Under the pieces are notes generated by a model. The model did no database searches, had not been told where the DNA came from, and saw nothing but the letters and a program-made list of their open reading frames with translations. Below, piece after piece: positions 12,301-23,557 of a DNA stretch of 64,000 bases. The DNA is from Cylindrodendrum hubeiense. Lineage: Eukaryota > Ascomycota > Sordariomycetes > Hypocreales > Nectriaceae. A program made the translations under genes and the position numbers. The stretch's first letter is position 1; every line of letters begins with the position of its first letter. The stretch spans positions 186,001 to 250,000 of the forward strand of contig JAANBB010000011.1 of assembly GCA_014621425.1 (NCBI GenBank). The letters run 5' to 3'.

Positions 12301-13708
12301 CTCGAATCGGATCTGCTGGTGAATCCGGATGATTCGGGGGTCGATCCGGAGAGCACGACGTTCGGCACGCTCGCCGACAAGGTCGGTTGGATATTGTGGC
12401 CATTCCGACTTTTAGGAGGTGGTGGAATCTTCTCGAGAGGAGTCGGCAAACGCCGCTCGTTCAAGGTCACATGTCCAGATATGAAGACCACGTTCAAGGT
12501 GTTCTCGGAAGAGTACACTAACGGCGGTAAGGGTGATGACCTGGCAGCCGCCAATAACGACAATGACCGGTACTACGTGAACAATGCCGGAGGCAACTGT
12601 TACTCTTCTGGCCTTGCCAATGATGGTCAAAGTGACGACAAAGATATGAAATGGGTTTGTAAGTAACGTGGGAGCCGCGCGCTGGCGTTGTGAAGAGTCC
12701 GAGAGACGGCAAGGCTGACAGTGACTCCAGCCGAACATATCCTCGAACTTCAGGTATACCGTGACTTTATCGAATATACGATGACCGGTTATTTGGCGGA
12801 CAAAAGGAAAACCGCATATGGTATTTACCTCGAGTCCGTGTCCAACACGGCGATGGGAGGCCGTGCCACCTGCGACATGTGGAAGGGCGGATTTATCAAC
12901 GGCTTTCCAGCGTGGACTAAGGCTGGGTACCAGAAGACGCCGATGAGGACCTTGTACAACATCTTGGGTTCCGTATCTAATCCTTCGGAAATGGTCAACT
13001 GTGAGTCCAAGCTGAACAATATGAAGACACAAGTAAGTCCATGACCTATCGGCCGTAGATGGCGCAAGAAATGGTAACTGGGGCTGACATGGCACGTCCA
13101 TCTGTAGATCTGGGGCCTCAATGATCCCATGAAGGTAGAAAAGTGGAATAAGAGATGCAGGCCGACGACCAAACTGGCCGGCGAAACTGCCATTACCACG
13201 TTGCAGATGGTGAGATTTTCCCCAAGCTTCCCAACGCCGACGGCACCGTTTGGCCCAAATACTGACCAACTAACCGCGCACTCAGGTCTTTGGTGTCTGG
13301 CAGTACCAAAACGACGAGGGCATTATGGATAAGCTCCTCACAACACACGTGGAGGTGGCCAAATTCCTGGGAAAGTTCGAGGCGCTCTACCTGAAGGAAT
13401 ACCCAAAAACAAATCCCATGGGCCTCGACACCGGCCACTGGCGCGAGTACATGGTGTACCACGTCGACAGGATGGTGGAAGCGAGTAAGGGCTGGGCCGA
13501 GGGACGTATAAAGGCCCTTATATCCGATTGGACTGCTCATGAGAACCGCCTGCTCCAGAAGACCACCATAGGCCTGTCAGCACAGGCGGCAGCCACCGTT
13601 GCTAACGATATCAACCTCGCGAGGCAAAAGCTTGTCGCCTTCCGGGGGCTCCAAAACAGGATCGATACTACTTTCGTATTTGATACAAATGTATTTCTAG
13701 AATATTAG
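9318..13708 (+). CDS. Secreted CBM18-GH18 chitinase, killer-toxin-like (subgroup C) type
   Basis: Seven exons: 9318-9592, 9642-9764, 9834-10501, 10574-12658, 12731-13032, 13108-13209 and 13286-13708, giving 1325 aa. A signal peptide (MATTNRLPALILSLFLILQL, cut near AASAQ) is followed by Cys-rich hevein-like CBM18 modules (CCSKDGFCG, CCSKFGFCG, CCSKWGYCG) to about residue 150. The GH18 barrel begins at KRVVGYYEGWAP and carries FDGVDIDWEYP with the catalytic Glu near 284, plus the usual YDLHGSWD and GGAMVWAISQD strands. A long C-terminal part with clustered Cys pairs and a helical tail (EHILELQ) matches the very large chitinases related to the alpha subunit of yeast killer toxins. Role in the family: hydrolysis of chitin in foreign or own cell walls outside the cell. 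The divergent neighbour supplies beta-1,3-glucanase. All catalytic residues are present, so it should be active. Confidence 0.9.
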
Positions 13709-14503
13709 ATATCAAGACGCTAATTAGTAATATTATATGAGGGTTATCTGATCTTGTAATATAAAATACTTTCATTAGTATTTGTTGGACCTACCAACTG
13801 CTTCATTTGCATAAATGAGACGATTTCCCAATACTTCAATATTAGTACAACTTATATCTAACAGTATTCTTTACTTAATTATGGAGTATTGCTATTCACA
13901 TGCTAAAATATTTTCTCCGCCCTGCATTCTGCCTCTTCTCTCTGTTGCAGCCAATGTATAGTATAAGTCAGGGAACGCAATGAATGTTAAGCGAATTCGA
14001 TTGACATACATGTATTCCAACAGCCCGCGAGCCCGACCACGGCTAAATCGTTTAAAAACACATCTCCAATATCTCCCTGAGAAAAATGAGATTTCTATCA
14101 GTCCGGCTATTATTCCGGCCATGACAGCAACTCCGGCTGTGTTGCTGAGATGGCCTCCTCTGTAGCTGAAGATTTAATTACTAAATCATGGTCTATCTTT
14201 TATTTGCTGTTTACAGGTTTAACTAAGCTGGGTATTATGACAAGGAAAATAATACAATTATAGTAGTAAGAAAAGAGAGGCATAATAAAAGACATCATTG
14301 GAATCTTTAAGAATTGATTGATTTTACTTAATAATAGTCATGTTCTTCAATGCATTTATAATAATAGTCATGTTCTTCAATGTATTTATAACTTTCAAGA
14401 CAATCATATAAAAGTTAAACTATATAATGAAGTGAATAGAATTTTTGTAGAAAAATACTTAAAAAGAGAAATTTAATAATCTAGCTAGGAGCGGGGCCCT
14501 AGA
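13709..14503. other. AT-rich spacer with a duplicated 30-bp unit
   Basis: Very AT-rich DNA between the convergent ends of the chitinase gene and the next minus-strand gene. It contains one tandem duplication near 14331-14392. No coding exon is recognised. Confidence 0.6.
14331..14392. repeat. Two-copy tandem repeat, unit about 30-31 bp
   Basis: Two adjacent copies share the core AATAGTCATGTTCTTCAATG and then differ at one base (TGC or TGT before ATTTATA). It lies in AT-rich noncoding DNA, downstream of both flanking genes. Confidence 0.8.
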
Positions 14504-15825
14504 TTAGATATAAGACTCGTGATCCCAGTTTTCCATCGGTTTCGAGCGGCAGATCCACAACTTTGATGGATGAGTTTGTGCCTTAAGCCACATATCCTTG
14601 AGACTGACCCCCTCGTAACGCGCGGCGTAGAACCATGCATCCAGGCTGTAGATTGGCACCTTGACACGACCTCGGTACTCCTCTCCATTCGAAAAAGTAA
14701 CATCTGTTGAGGAGGGCTCCCAGTCAGCATCGTATGCCCAAACCCAGAAGGTATCCCTGGCCGGTCCGCTATATTTCCACAGGTCTTCGGGGATGTCTTC
14801 ATCGTCAATCATAATAAATGTATTCCGTAAGATACCCGGGGATGAGAGCGACTCTCTATAGTCTTTGAACTGTCTATGAAACGATGAGCAGGCGTCAGTC
14901 CAATAATAATATGGAGGAAGAGACCAGGCTAAGGATCTTACCGTCGCAGAGCATCATCTTCTGATAAGTCTTGAGAAATAGGCCCAGCGGTCCAGTCGGT
15001 CGTCCACAGGTGCGTTAAAGTAGGTTCGTTCCCCCCGGAATGAATACGATGTAATAGTGTATATCCAAGCGAGCGTTCTCCGTCGAAAGAATACGGGATA
15101 CGATTTGTATTCTCTTGGATGGTATCCCACATGTAATCCTCGTCCCACACATGACCATATTTCCGCTCGACCTCTCTGCTTTTGTAGAAGACAAAGCCCC
15201 AGGGTTGCTGAGCATCAACAATTTGCTGGATCCAAGCGGGAGGCGGGGGAGAGATCTGTTTCCAGATTGCTTCGATGGCATTACCTTCGTCTCTCTCCAT
15301 CTGCATCAGCTTCTCGGCTGATATGCGCTCGAGATGGGGGATGATAAGCCTCGCGTTCCTCCGCGCCATCTTTTCGTCTTCGCTGCGGACAATCTCCCTT
15401 GCGCGTTCTGTCGGCGTTTGTAACTCCTCCTCTTGCAGTTGTGTGTCGTATGCGTCCTGTAAACTCACGCCCTCCTCGAGACAGCGCGCATCGCATATGA
15501 TCAGCTTGAAGATATCCAAGAGTGCGGGCAAGCGGCCGCCGTCGGGCTTCATGGCTGCTCCGATCACATAGTCGTAGGAACTGAAGGTACCGTTGGAGAT
15601 TCGTTTGACAAAGTCTCTCTCATCTTGGGCGTAAGCCGCTTTGCCGAGCACCGCCCTCCGTAGTGCTGGCTGTTCAAGGACCTCGCCGGGATCGTTGGAC
15701 AGTGTTATAGCCACAAGGTCACGTCCTGCGATGTACTCGCTACGTCCCCTGATACTCTTTTCCCTATTTTTTTGGTGTATAAGCCTACGGCTTTCCTCCG
15801 ACAGGGGGGGGAACCTTCTTGACAT
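14504..15825 (-). CDS. Conserved fungal protein of unknown function
   Basis: Two exons, 15825-14942 and 14873-14504, joined over a GTAAGA...ATAG intron, giving 417 aa. No signal peptide, membrane segment or recognised catalytic motif is present. The first two thirds are charged and probably helical (runs of Glu, Arg and Lys around residues 120-180). The C-terminal third is rich in Trp and acidic residues (WVWAYDADW, YSLDAWFYAARYEGVSLKDM), suggesting a compact globular domain. The clean splice junction and continuous frame argue for a real gene. I do not recognise the family. It stands alone between an AT-rich spacer and a gene-poor block, so neighbours give no hint. Confidence 0.7.
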
Positions 15826-18298
15826 TGTTGCTGTAAAGTTGATCTGCTCGGTGCTGATGGATGCCTTGAGAACGTGGACCGAGTTCTCCTGAGGAACAAA
15901 GTGGCGTGAAGAGAAGACATAAAAGGATTTTCTAAATTCTGCCCCACCCCAAAACTTGACCCCTAAGTAGTTTCACGTGACTTGAAATGGTATCGATCTC
16001 GTATAAAACATCCAACCTATTAACTTCCCTCGCTTAAGCAGCGCCTACAGCTTCCCCTGCTACGCGTAGTCTGGTGCGGCTTCGGGTTGACCGGGCAAGA
16101 CGCCTGCACGACGTAACTCTGTGAGCTCTCCTTAGGAATTGCTACTGATTTAGGGTGTTGGCTATTAACCTTTTCCGCCGCTCAAGAAGTAGGGTTTGTT
16201 ATATTGTATTTTTAATCTCGAAAGTGAGATACCTAGAACAGAGTATTAGAAATCTTATAGTTGAATGTATTAATCCAGTAGTTTTTATATTTATTGTTGG
16301 ATACATCATTTACCATATGCAATAGCAGAATTAACTCATCAAATGATGTAAATTCAGATGGCTGTTTCTGCATTGATTGAGGGTCATGGGGAACAACCTT
16401 CTCAGTACAGATCATTTGATCAATCACTCCTGTTATTACATATAGAAAACTGCGTATCTGACAACTTATTAATATCCCAGAGGTAAAGTTTAGTGCTGGG
16501 AATTCTTTGGTAGATGTGAGGGGTGAGCCTGAGTCTGTCCAACAAGAGCTTTCTTGTATTGTGTATCTCAAGGCAGAGAAGAGATAGAGGGGAAGTGTTA
16601 CGTCTTGGTTCATCGAAGAGCGAGAGGGGCATAGAAAAAGAAAGTAGCTAGCGTGCCAGGTAATTGTAACCAACGCGACTATTGACCAATCCTTCGCCCC
16701 CTAGCACAGCAGTCTAGCACAACCGTTACAGAACTCCTGCAAAGGAGGAGTTTGGTCGGTGCGAACTAGCAGAAGTTTAGCCTGGCGCGTGATGTGGAGG
16801 CTGCTTCCCGAGACTAGCGGCACTGATCTTACATAGACTTCCTCTCCGCTATCTCCACCACCAACGCATATGGTTTGTGCTTTGGCCCGACTTGGAGCTC
16901 TATGGACGTAACTTAGTTACTTGAACTATACTCATGGGGTAGACTTAGGTGGAGAGGCGCGAAAGCTTGCCACACTTCGAGCGCCGCATACTAGTCCTCA
17001 TATTGTATCAAGTCCACTTGAACTCTGCTTCGCGACATCAGGGAAGCAATGGCGGGTGTCGTCCCGCGAATACCTTTCCTGGCCTTTGATCATCTGATAT
17101 CGTATCGGTGAGCTGTTGATCTTTGGTGAGCAGCGGCATCACCCTTGATGTGTCATGGGGCTTGGCTGCGTTACTCGCTTCAGGACTCTCTGGGTGGATT
17201 TGTCCCGATTCGGCTTGCGATTCGGTGTCAATTTGGGTATCCACGATTGTCGATTCAGAAATGGAGCCATTGGGAATTGTCGACTGGGGACCCGCCACCG
17301 AGTAGCCCGGCCTATTGTGTGCCAGTGCATCCAAGCAAATGGGAAGTGACGTAGCTTAGCTTGAACTTGCATATCAACGTATCTGTTTTCCCGACAGGCA
17401 AATTTCTGACGGTCTCGGAGAGAAGGGGAGGAGCCAAGCATAGATACCCATTCTCTGTGAGTGTCCTCTGTATTCCTCTCACCCCCTTCGCGCCGATAAA
17501 CACCACTGCGTAGCCACCCGGGCTCTCGGGAACGTTAAGGTCGATTGAGTAAACCTCATTCGGGTCAGGGTACTGGAGAAGAACCACTTCTGGGACTCCA
17601 AGGGAAGTGATGACCTCTTCCTTCCGTGGTTTCGCTCTCACAGGGCCGGTATCCTCTGGAAGCTCTGCCGTCGCCCTGTGGCGTCTGCCCCCTTGGTAGG
17701 ATAGATGTGCGAAACGCTGCCAAGGGGAAAACTGAACGTGATCTCAGAAGTGGCAGTTTAACATTTCTACACCATTCCAAGAGAAAAATTAAACTCGCTA
17801 TCAATATGGAAGGAGCTGAAGGCAGCTGCTTGGAACTTCTCGTGAATGGGTTGGTGGTCCCCCCGAGCAGAGTGAAATTTGCCTTCACGCGTAACATACT
17901 ACGTAGTATGTTATACTGACTAATGCAGCGTTCGTCCAGTGTACTGGTACTCTCGTAGTCAACTCTCTCCAGTCAATTGTGGGCCTGTCACAGTGTGTCA
18001 GAACCAACAATCCCGCTGGGATCAAATCCATGTCGTAAGCCACCCCAGCCTATATCACGGGTTCCGCCACTATGGCAAATTTCCGACAGTACGGTACTGG
18101 GAGCGGCCCCCGCGTGCGGACGTTGCTCATACTTGTACACACCGCTTTTGAGATCCTGGTACGGAGTACATGGACTGAAATTGGCGGTCTTAGCTAATCC
18201 GCCGTCACGTGCCACGTTTGCCCCCGGGATAGATTATTAATGACGATGTTGAGGATAAACCCTCAACATCTAGATGTCCACCACCCTAAAGCTGATCC
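15826..18298. other. Gene-poor block, no convincing gene
   Basis: About 2.5 kb with short overlapping ORFs only. Minus-strand frames at 17897-17565, 17641-17312 and 17334-17038 contain protein-like stretches (for example PEVVLLQYPDPNEVYSIDLN), but I could not join them into one gene with proper splice sites, and no family is recognised; a decayed gene is possible. A 22-bp perfect palindrome lies at 17892-17913, and a hairpin (GATGTTGAGG and its complement around ATAAA, with one bulge-free 10-bp arm) lies near 18244-18269. Confidence 0.5.
17892..17913. repeat. 22-bp perfect palindrome
   Basis: The sequence reads the same on both strands around the centre ACTACGTAGT. It lies in noncoding DNA about 0.4 kb upstream of the possible zinc-finger ORF at 18299. 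Long perfect palindromes can be sites for dimeric proteins or can form cruciforms; no function is shown. Confidence 0.85.
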
Positions 18299-19078
18299 AT
18301 GACACTGATACATATCCAGCCTTCTAATTCAATAACATTTTCTCCATTGCTTCAAACCCTCGCGCTCTATTTCCAAGTCGCAAACAGAATGATGCCATAT
18401 ATCCGGGTTGGCTCCCCAGATTCTCAAGCCCCTTCTAGCACCCCAATCAGCCGACATGGGGTGCGAGAACCCCTGTTGGCCTTCGCCGAAGAGAATACAC
18501 TGCAATGCATTTGGTGCCACTCTAAATTCTGCTGTCACCACGCGCTAGCTCATCACTGCTCCCAAGATCACGGAATCGATTCAAAAGACCACACGTCACG
18601 AGATAACAAGCGGCAAAAAGTCCAATCATCATTTCAATATTCCGCAAAGAAAACAACTAGTCATGAAAGCAGGTTGGGCATCTCTTCAGCCTTGGGGTTA
18701 AATCCTACAATGCGTGACCCGAAAGCAACTGGAATTCCCGATGGGCTCTCACTGCAAAGGGTGCCATCGGACTTTGACTCACTTGTGGCTTTGCTGAAGG
18801 ATTGTGGTGAATGGGATGGATATTATGACCAGGGAAATAGCCGTCAGCGCTCGCCAATTCCAGTGGCCGAATACAGCGAAAACTGGCAGTCCCCGTCACA
18901 AATAGAGACAAAACAGGACCAGACGATTCCGGCACAAACAAGCCAACAAATGGAAGAACTGGACCTTGATCACCTCACTGGAATGTTTATTCCTGAGGCA
19001 TGGACGTTTAGTAATTTTGTCTCTCTTGTCAATCATTGCAGTCACTGTACATCACGACTACCGGAGGCGAATCTATAG
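18299..19078 (+). CDS. Possible small protein with one C2H2 zinc finger
   Basis: An uninterrupted ORF of 259 codons; the start could equally be one of two in-frame ATGs at 18389 and 18392. Near residue 70 is a motif CIWC-x12-H-x4-H with hydrophobic residues at the right spacing, i.e. a single classical C2H2 finger (C-x2-C-x12-H-x4-H). The rest is polar and low in complexity, with no other domain. A lone finger could bind DNA weakly, or bind RNA or protein. The ORF sits in gene-poor DNA, so it may be an orphan, a fragment or not expressed. Confidence 0.4.
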   Translation: MTLIHIQPSNSITFSPLLQTLALYFQVANRMMPYIRVGSPDSQAPSSTPISRHGVREPLLAFAEENTLQCIWCHSKFCCHHALAHHCSQDHGIDSKDHTSRDNKRQKVQSSFQYSAKKTTSHESRLGISSALGLNPTMRDPKATGIPDGLSLQRVPSDFDSLVALLKDCGEWDGYYDQGNSRQRSPIPVAEYSENWQSPSQIETKQDQTIPAQTSQQMEELDLDHLTGMFIPEAWTFSNFVSLVNHCSHCTSRLPEANL

Positions 19079-21191
19079 TTAAAGGACAGGCTTTGATGAT
19101 CTTTTTCTAGGGTCGTCCCAATAGAGTCAAATTCTCCAAAATCAGATGATCTCCTCTTGTGATAAATGGCTGGCGTAGTTTGGAGGGTGGTCTGAACAGA
19201 TGAGTCCCTTTTCAGTCAGCATTTTGTGGACTTCCTTGGATCGCAAGTCACAATGAATAGGGTAGCCGCAAGAATTGGCACGTTTGGTGGGTCTTTTGGC
19301 AGAGGGTCCCGACTCCCTATTTCCATGATTATCAGACCACGGGGCATAGCATAGTGCCAGTTCACAGGCAACGACTGTGCTCAACATGGCCATTTTGAAG
19401 ATGCTTAGAGTCTGTGAGCGGAATCAATCATCCGAGATCCAAGTCAACTTCGTCACAAGTGCTGGAAACTCAAGTAGAGATCGACCCTCCCATCCTCCGG
19501 GCCGGGTTGATGATAAGGAGGCTGACTAGATCGCAGCGGCTCGGTACTAGCAGCTTATCTATAGCGAGAGGTGTGTCTTGTGACGTGCACCGAGATTGAT
19601 GATAGGGTTGGGCTAGGAGAAAGGTGAATCACCGTCAAAAGCCTCCCGTGTGCGGCCCGAACATCGAGTCAAGACTCAAAGGTCAGCTGTGCGCGGACCG
19701 AACACCAGCGAGTAATTGCCTCGCGATGAGACAAGGTATATATCCGCGAGGCTTCATCCCGCACGACACAGATGAGACCCGCATTATCTCAACATTAGAA
19801 TCCTAGTGTGTTATCGCTACAAATCGTGACGGGTTCCCAAATGCGAACTAGCTGATTGGGTTGTGGGCTTTCTCCGTCTAAAATCTTACCCACTAACCTC
19901 CTAGCCCCTTCTCCCGATGATGGAATCGGATGCATCTTTCGGTCAGCATGGTGGGTTTCCACCGCAGACGTCTTAGCTGCGTCCACTTCCTCGCAAAGTA
20001 GCCTAGATTGCTGCATGGGTCAAGACGAAAATGATCATCGAATTTGCTCCTCCAGCCCTAGTGAGGCCTAGCATGCCAAGCTGAACTTGACTGCAGAACA
20101 GTTTTCGCAATCTTTACGATTGACCGTCAGCTGACCATTTTCTTTCGTATTGCGCCCAGGGTTACGGTCAATGAGATGGCCCTCGATCCTCAATCAAGCG
20201 AAGCAGCACTCGTGCCACTGACAGGGCGACTGCCTGGTGCTAGAAGCATGCGATGTCAATCATCCCTTGTCATCCTTGGTCGCTGTTGTCGAGCAACTGA
20301 TGAATAGCAATTCGCAAGAAGTGGTCAATAATCAAACCCCGACCCTTTCGGCGATGGAGCCATACTATCCTATATACGGTAAGTCGTCCATATCCACCGC
20401 ACTCACTGATTCCCTGCAAGTAGCACCCTTCGATATAGGGTTGCATCACCTGATAGTTCGGTCCCCAGACCAAGCCATTGCTATCCTCAAAGGAGAACCC
20501 CTTGCTTGGCGCACTAAGGAGGTGGAAAAGCTCGTAAGATATGAACCAGCCACAAATGGAGGCAGAGAATACTGATAATAACCAGCCAAAAATAGAGACA
20601 GAAAATGCTGTTAAACACGCGATTTCGGATGTCGGTCAGGAAGGGCCTGTACTGGCTGGCGCACTGGCTTTTGCAGAGAGAACCCAAGCAGGCAGTTCAA
20701 GTATTCGACACCGACTCGACGGACGGCCTTCACGGGTTGTAACAAAAGTTCCGACACCGCAAGTTTGGTTGAGTGGAGCCTATGATGGAGAAGGCCAGGA
20801 TGTCATCACAGGGATGATCCCTGTAAAGTATGTAATGAATAGAGTACGAACGGAAGCTTCTGTCCGCCCCTATTCTTAAATCGCTTTCCTTGCCCAGATA
20901 GGCAAAGGTCGAATTGGCAATGGGATTTTGGGAATTCAAGTCGAGTTCCGCGCACAGCTATGCGAAAGCGAACAGTGGATCGGTGCGGAATAGATACACG
21001 CGCGAGTCATCTCGGCTCCGACAAGGGGCTAAGGCTTTACCGAACTTGGTCAAATATCTTGGCATGGGTGCCGACGCGGCAACTAGTAATTATTAGGACT
21101 ACAATAGTATGTACCGGCAGTTGTATTAGGTCTAGCATATCCTCTCGTCTATGTATGACACCCTTCACCCCAGACGGACCACTTGGCGCCT
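19079..21191. other. Gene-poor stretch with one possible short secreted-protein ORF
   Basis: Apart from the short ORF at 19142-19393, only ORFs under 115 codons occur (20237-20575 and 20541-20879 on the plus strand overlap each other). They show no family features and no convincing intron joins. It also holds the 3' region of the esterase gene that starts at 22404. Confidence 0.5.
19142..19393 (-). CDS. Possible small secreted protein, 83 aa
   Basis: The ORF starts with a good fungal start context (TCAAAATGG) and a short hydrophobic leader (MAMLSTVVACELALCYA) that could be a signal peptide. The mature part would be about 66 residues with three Cys, basic in its middle. The odd Cys count and the lack of a recognised family make this weak; it could be chance. 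Small secreted proteins of this size are common in plant- or insect-associated fungi, but nothing here proves that role. Confidence 0.25.
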   Translation of the reverse strand: MAMLSTVVACELALCYAPWSDNHGNRESGPSAKRPTKRANSCGYPIHCDLRSKEVHKMLTEKGLICSDHPPNYASHLSQEEII

Positions 21192-22404
21192 CTACTGGGC
21201 AGAAATCCACTTCTGCAGCACCTTCTGGATCTTGTCGCTGTTCTGCTCCATGAAGAACATGTGACCGTTGCCGTGGATGCCGGCCTCGCCAAGCTCCAGG
21301 TGCTGGGTCTTGGAGCAGCCAGCCTGCTTCAGGAAGCGAACGGTGCAGTAGTCGTAGGGGGCGTGGTAAGAGGCCTCGGAGGTGACGAGCAGGATGGGCT
21401 TCTTGGCGAGGTTGACGAGCTTGCGGGGCGCGGGGCTCTCGGCCTGAAGCATGCACTCAACGTAGTCATCACCCTTGGCAGCGTAGCTCGCCTGGACGAG
21501 ATCGGTAGCGGGGTCAGTGACGGCGGGAGAGTAGGTGAGAGGGATGTCAGTCAAGCCATAGGCGCGGCCAGCCTTGGTGCTGAAGACGGCCTCGCGGAAT
21601 GGGGGGCCGGTGGGCTCAAGGAGGATGAGGGCCTTGGTGAGCTTAGGGCGGGCATCGGCGATGAGGATCGGCATGATGCCGCCCTGGCTGTGGCCAACCA
21701 GGACAACAGGCTTGCCAATCTTGTCCAGAAGCGCGGCACCGGCGTCCTGGACCGTGGTCTGCTGGTAGGTGGCGTTGTTGATGAACTGGATGTTGGAGCT
21801 GTAGAAGGCGTCGAAGTAATCATCGCCCATGACGCCAGTGCCGGGCCATTGGGTGTGCTTGCTGGCCTGGGTCCACAGCAGGTAGTCCTTGACGGCGGTG
21901 AAACGCTGCTGGATGATCTCGGCAGAGTACGTGGACGGCTTGGTGGCGCCGTAGGCGGGTGCCCATGCTGAGCGGCCGCGGAGGGTCTGGTCCACGATGT
22001 AGACCTCGTAGCCTTGCTCGATGAACTGAGACGCCCAGCCTCGGCTACCGTCAGGCTTGTTGAGGAAGTTCTGTCGGGGTGTTAGCGACCGCTAGTGGGA
22101 TTGGAGGGAAAAGAAGGCTGAAACTCACGGTTCCCGTCTGGCCCTGGCCGTGGATGAAGACGATGGGCGTCTTCTTGGTGGCGCCCCGGGCGGGGACCAG
22201 CTTCTCGACGTACATCTGGTCGCGGAAGATGTGGCCGGAGGCTCCATCGTCGACGTAGGCGCCACCGGCGTAGAAGAACGAGCGAACATACGAGGCCTCA
22301 CCCGAGGTGGAAGCATCGTCGTGGCTGCCGTAGTGCCATCCGGGGTGGGCAGAGCTGCCACCGAAAAGGGCGGCAGCCGCGAGAGCCAGCTTGGAGAAGT
22401 ACAT
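21192..22404 (-). CDS. Secreted alpha/beta-hydrolase (esterase-like)
   Basis: Two exons, 22404-22129 and 22070-21192, give 384 aa. The N-terminus is a signal peptide ([20 protein letters not shown]). The fold shows [13 protein letters not shown] (oxyanion-hole region), [14 protein letters not shown], the nucleophile elbow VLVGHSQGG with Ser near 220, and a late GNGHMF likely to supply the catalytic His. Family knowledge: such enzymes hydrolyse carboxyl esters outside the cell; the natural substrate is unknown. Codon use is strongly G/C-ending, in contrast to the gene-poor DNA next to it, which suggests high expression or different base composition. The splice donor is ACC|GTGAGT and the acceptor ACAG|AACTTC. 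Confidence 0.85.
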
Positions 22405-23557
22405 GGTGTTTGAGGGGATGAAGCTAGCGACGTAAAGACGATTAAGGAGCGACTAGGTTAAAGAGCGACTGAAAGAGCGTGGTGAGGCGGCACGGGAAAA
22501 GGAACTTCTATGTATCTGCATGGAGCTTCTCTTAAGATTCTTTTTTGAACATACGACAAGCGAGCTCAGCGGGACTGCTCCCCGGCGCTGACGTACCACG
22601 TAGTAGCGAAGGCCAGACGCCAGATAATTGAGCCCGGCAGTGGAGACGCCTTGCGGGCACCACGGAAGACGGGCCTTGCAGCTTAATTTGCGGCTTCCCC
22701 AGCAGGCGTCCTACGTAGCAGTGCGACCAAGGCCGGCGGAGCTGTCAGGAACAAGTCTAGTTCTTAGCGCAGCGGGTCGTCGCCGTAGCGAGCTCAGCTA
22801 ACCGGGATCCCGTCGTCTAGTCGCCTAATCTCCGGGGCGGGTTTGTCGGACGATGAAGTAGGCCCGGAGTCCATGCACGCCGGGGCGACTAGATGCGGCT
22901 TTTATGGGCGGAGTGGGGGTTAGGGAAGTCTGTAAGGGGGAGGGGGAGCGGAGTGTGATAGCTAGCTAGCACGAGGGCACACGGAGACACCACGGGGACA
23001 CCATCAGATGGATGAGGCAAAGTTGAGCTGCATGGGCCGTCTCCGGTCATCAATGACAACACTCTTCATGGGTTCGAGGTGGCTCTTCGGCAAGGGGGAT
23101 ACCTCGGGCAATATATACAATCTCACGGCATATCGAGGTACCGACGATGCGCGTTAGGAGAATTTCCCATGTAACCTGGAGGGATCACCAGCGGGCTGCA
23201 TAATGGTTCATCCCAAGGCGTCTTGCCCCCCTGTCCCTGCAGCACACCATCGAAGCCGTCTAAACGCGTACTGTCCCAGGACGATGGGCTCCTGCAGGGC
23301 ACTCCCACATGGACGATCCCAGGTTCCAGGGCACTACCACATGGAGGTTACACTGCAGGGCTCTGGCGCAGTGCTGCCACGGCACCGCGTGGCAACCAAA
23401 GCCGCCCAGCAGCCAGGGTGCACCCCGAGATGCCGTCGATAGAAGTGGTCGGCATCGTCCACTCTTGCCCATCTTTTCTGTTTTTGTCGTTTCTCGTTTT
23501 GTCGTCTATCTTCTGTCCACTCGAAACATCCGCATCGAAGGCGTGTGCTTCGCCGCC
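22405..23557. promoter_or_regulatory. Divergent promoter region between esterase and PTH11-like genes
   Basis: About 1.15 kb, fairly GC-rich, between two start codons. Short ORFs overlap on both strands without family features. CCACATGGA recurs near 23307 and 23337, possibly from a small local duplication. No specific site is identified. Confidence 0.5.

Noticed and set aside
11665..12563. Long minus-strand ORFs opposite the chitinase gene.
   Set aside because: They overlap the well-supported chitinase exon 4 completely and show no domain.
16233..16673. A 146-codon minus-strand ORF in AT-rich DNA.
   Set aside because: The composition follows the AT-rich background, there is no family feature, and two shorter overlapping frames compete in the same place.
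21183..21971. A 262-codon plus-strand ORF opposite the esterase.
   Set aside because: It is a shadow of the G/C-ending codons of the esterase, repetitive in Val, Leu and Gly, with no family match.
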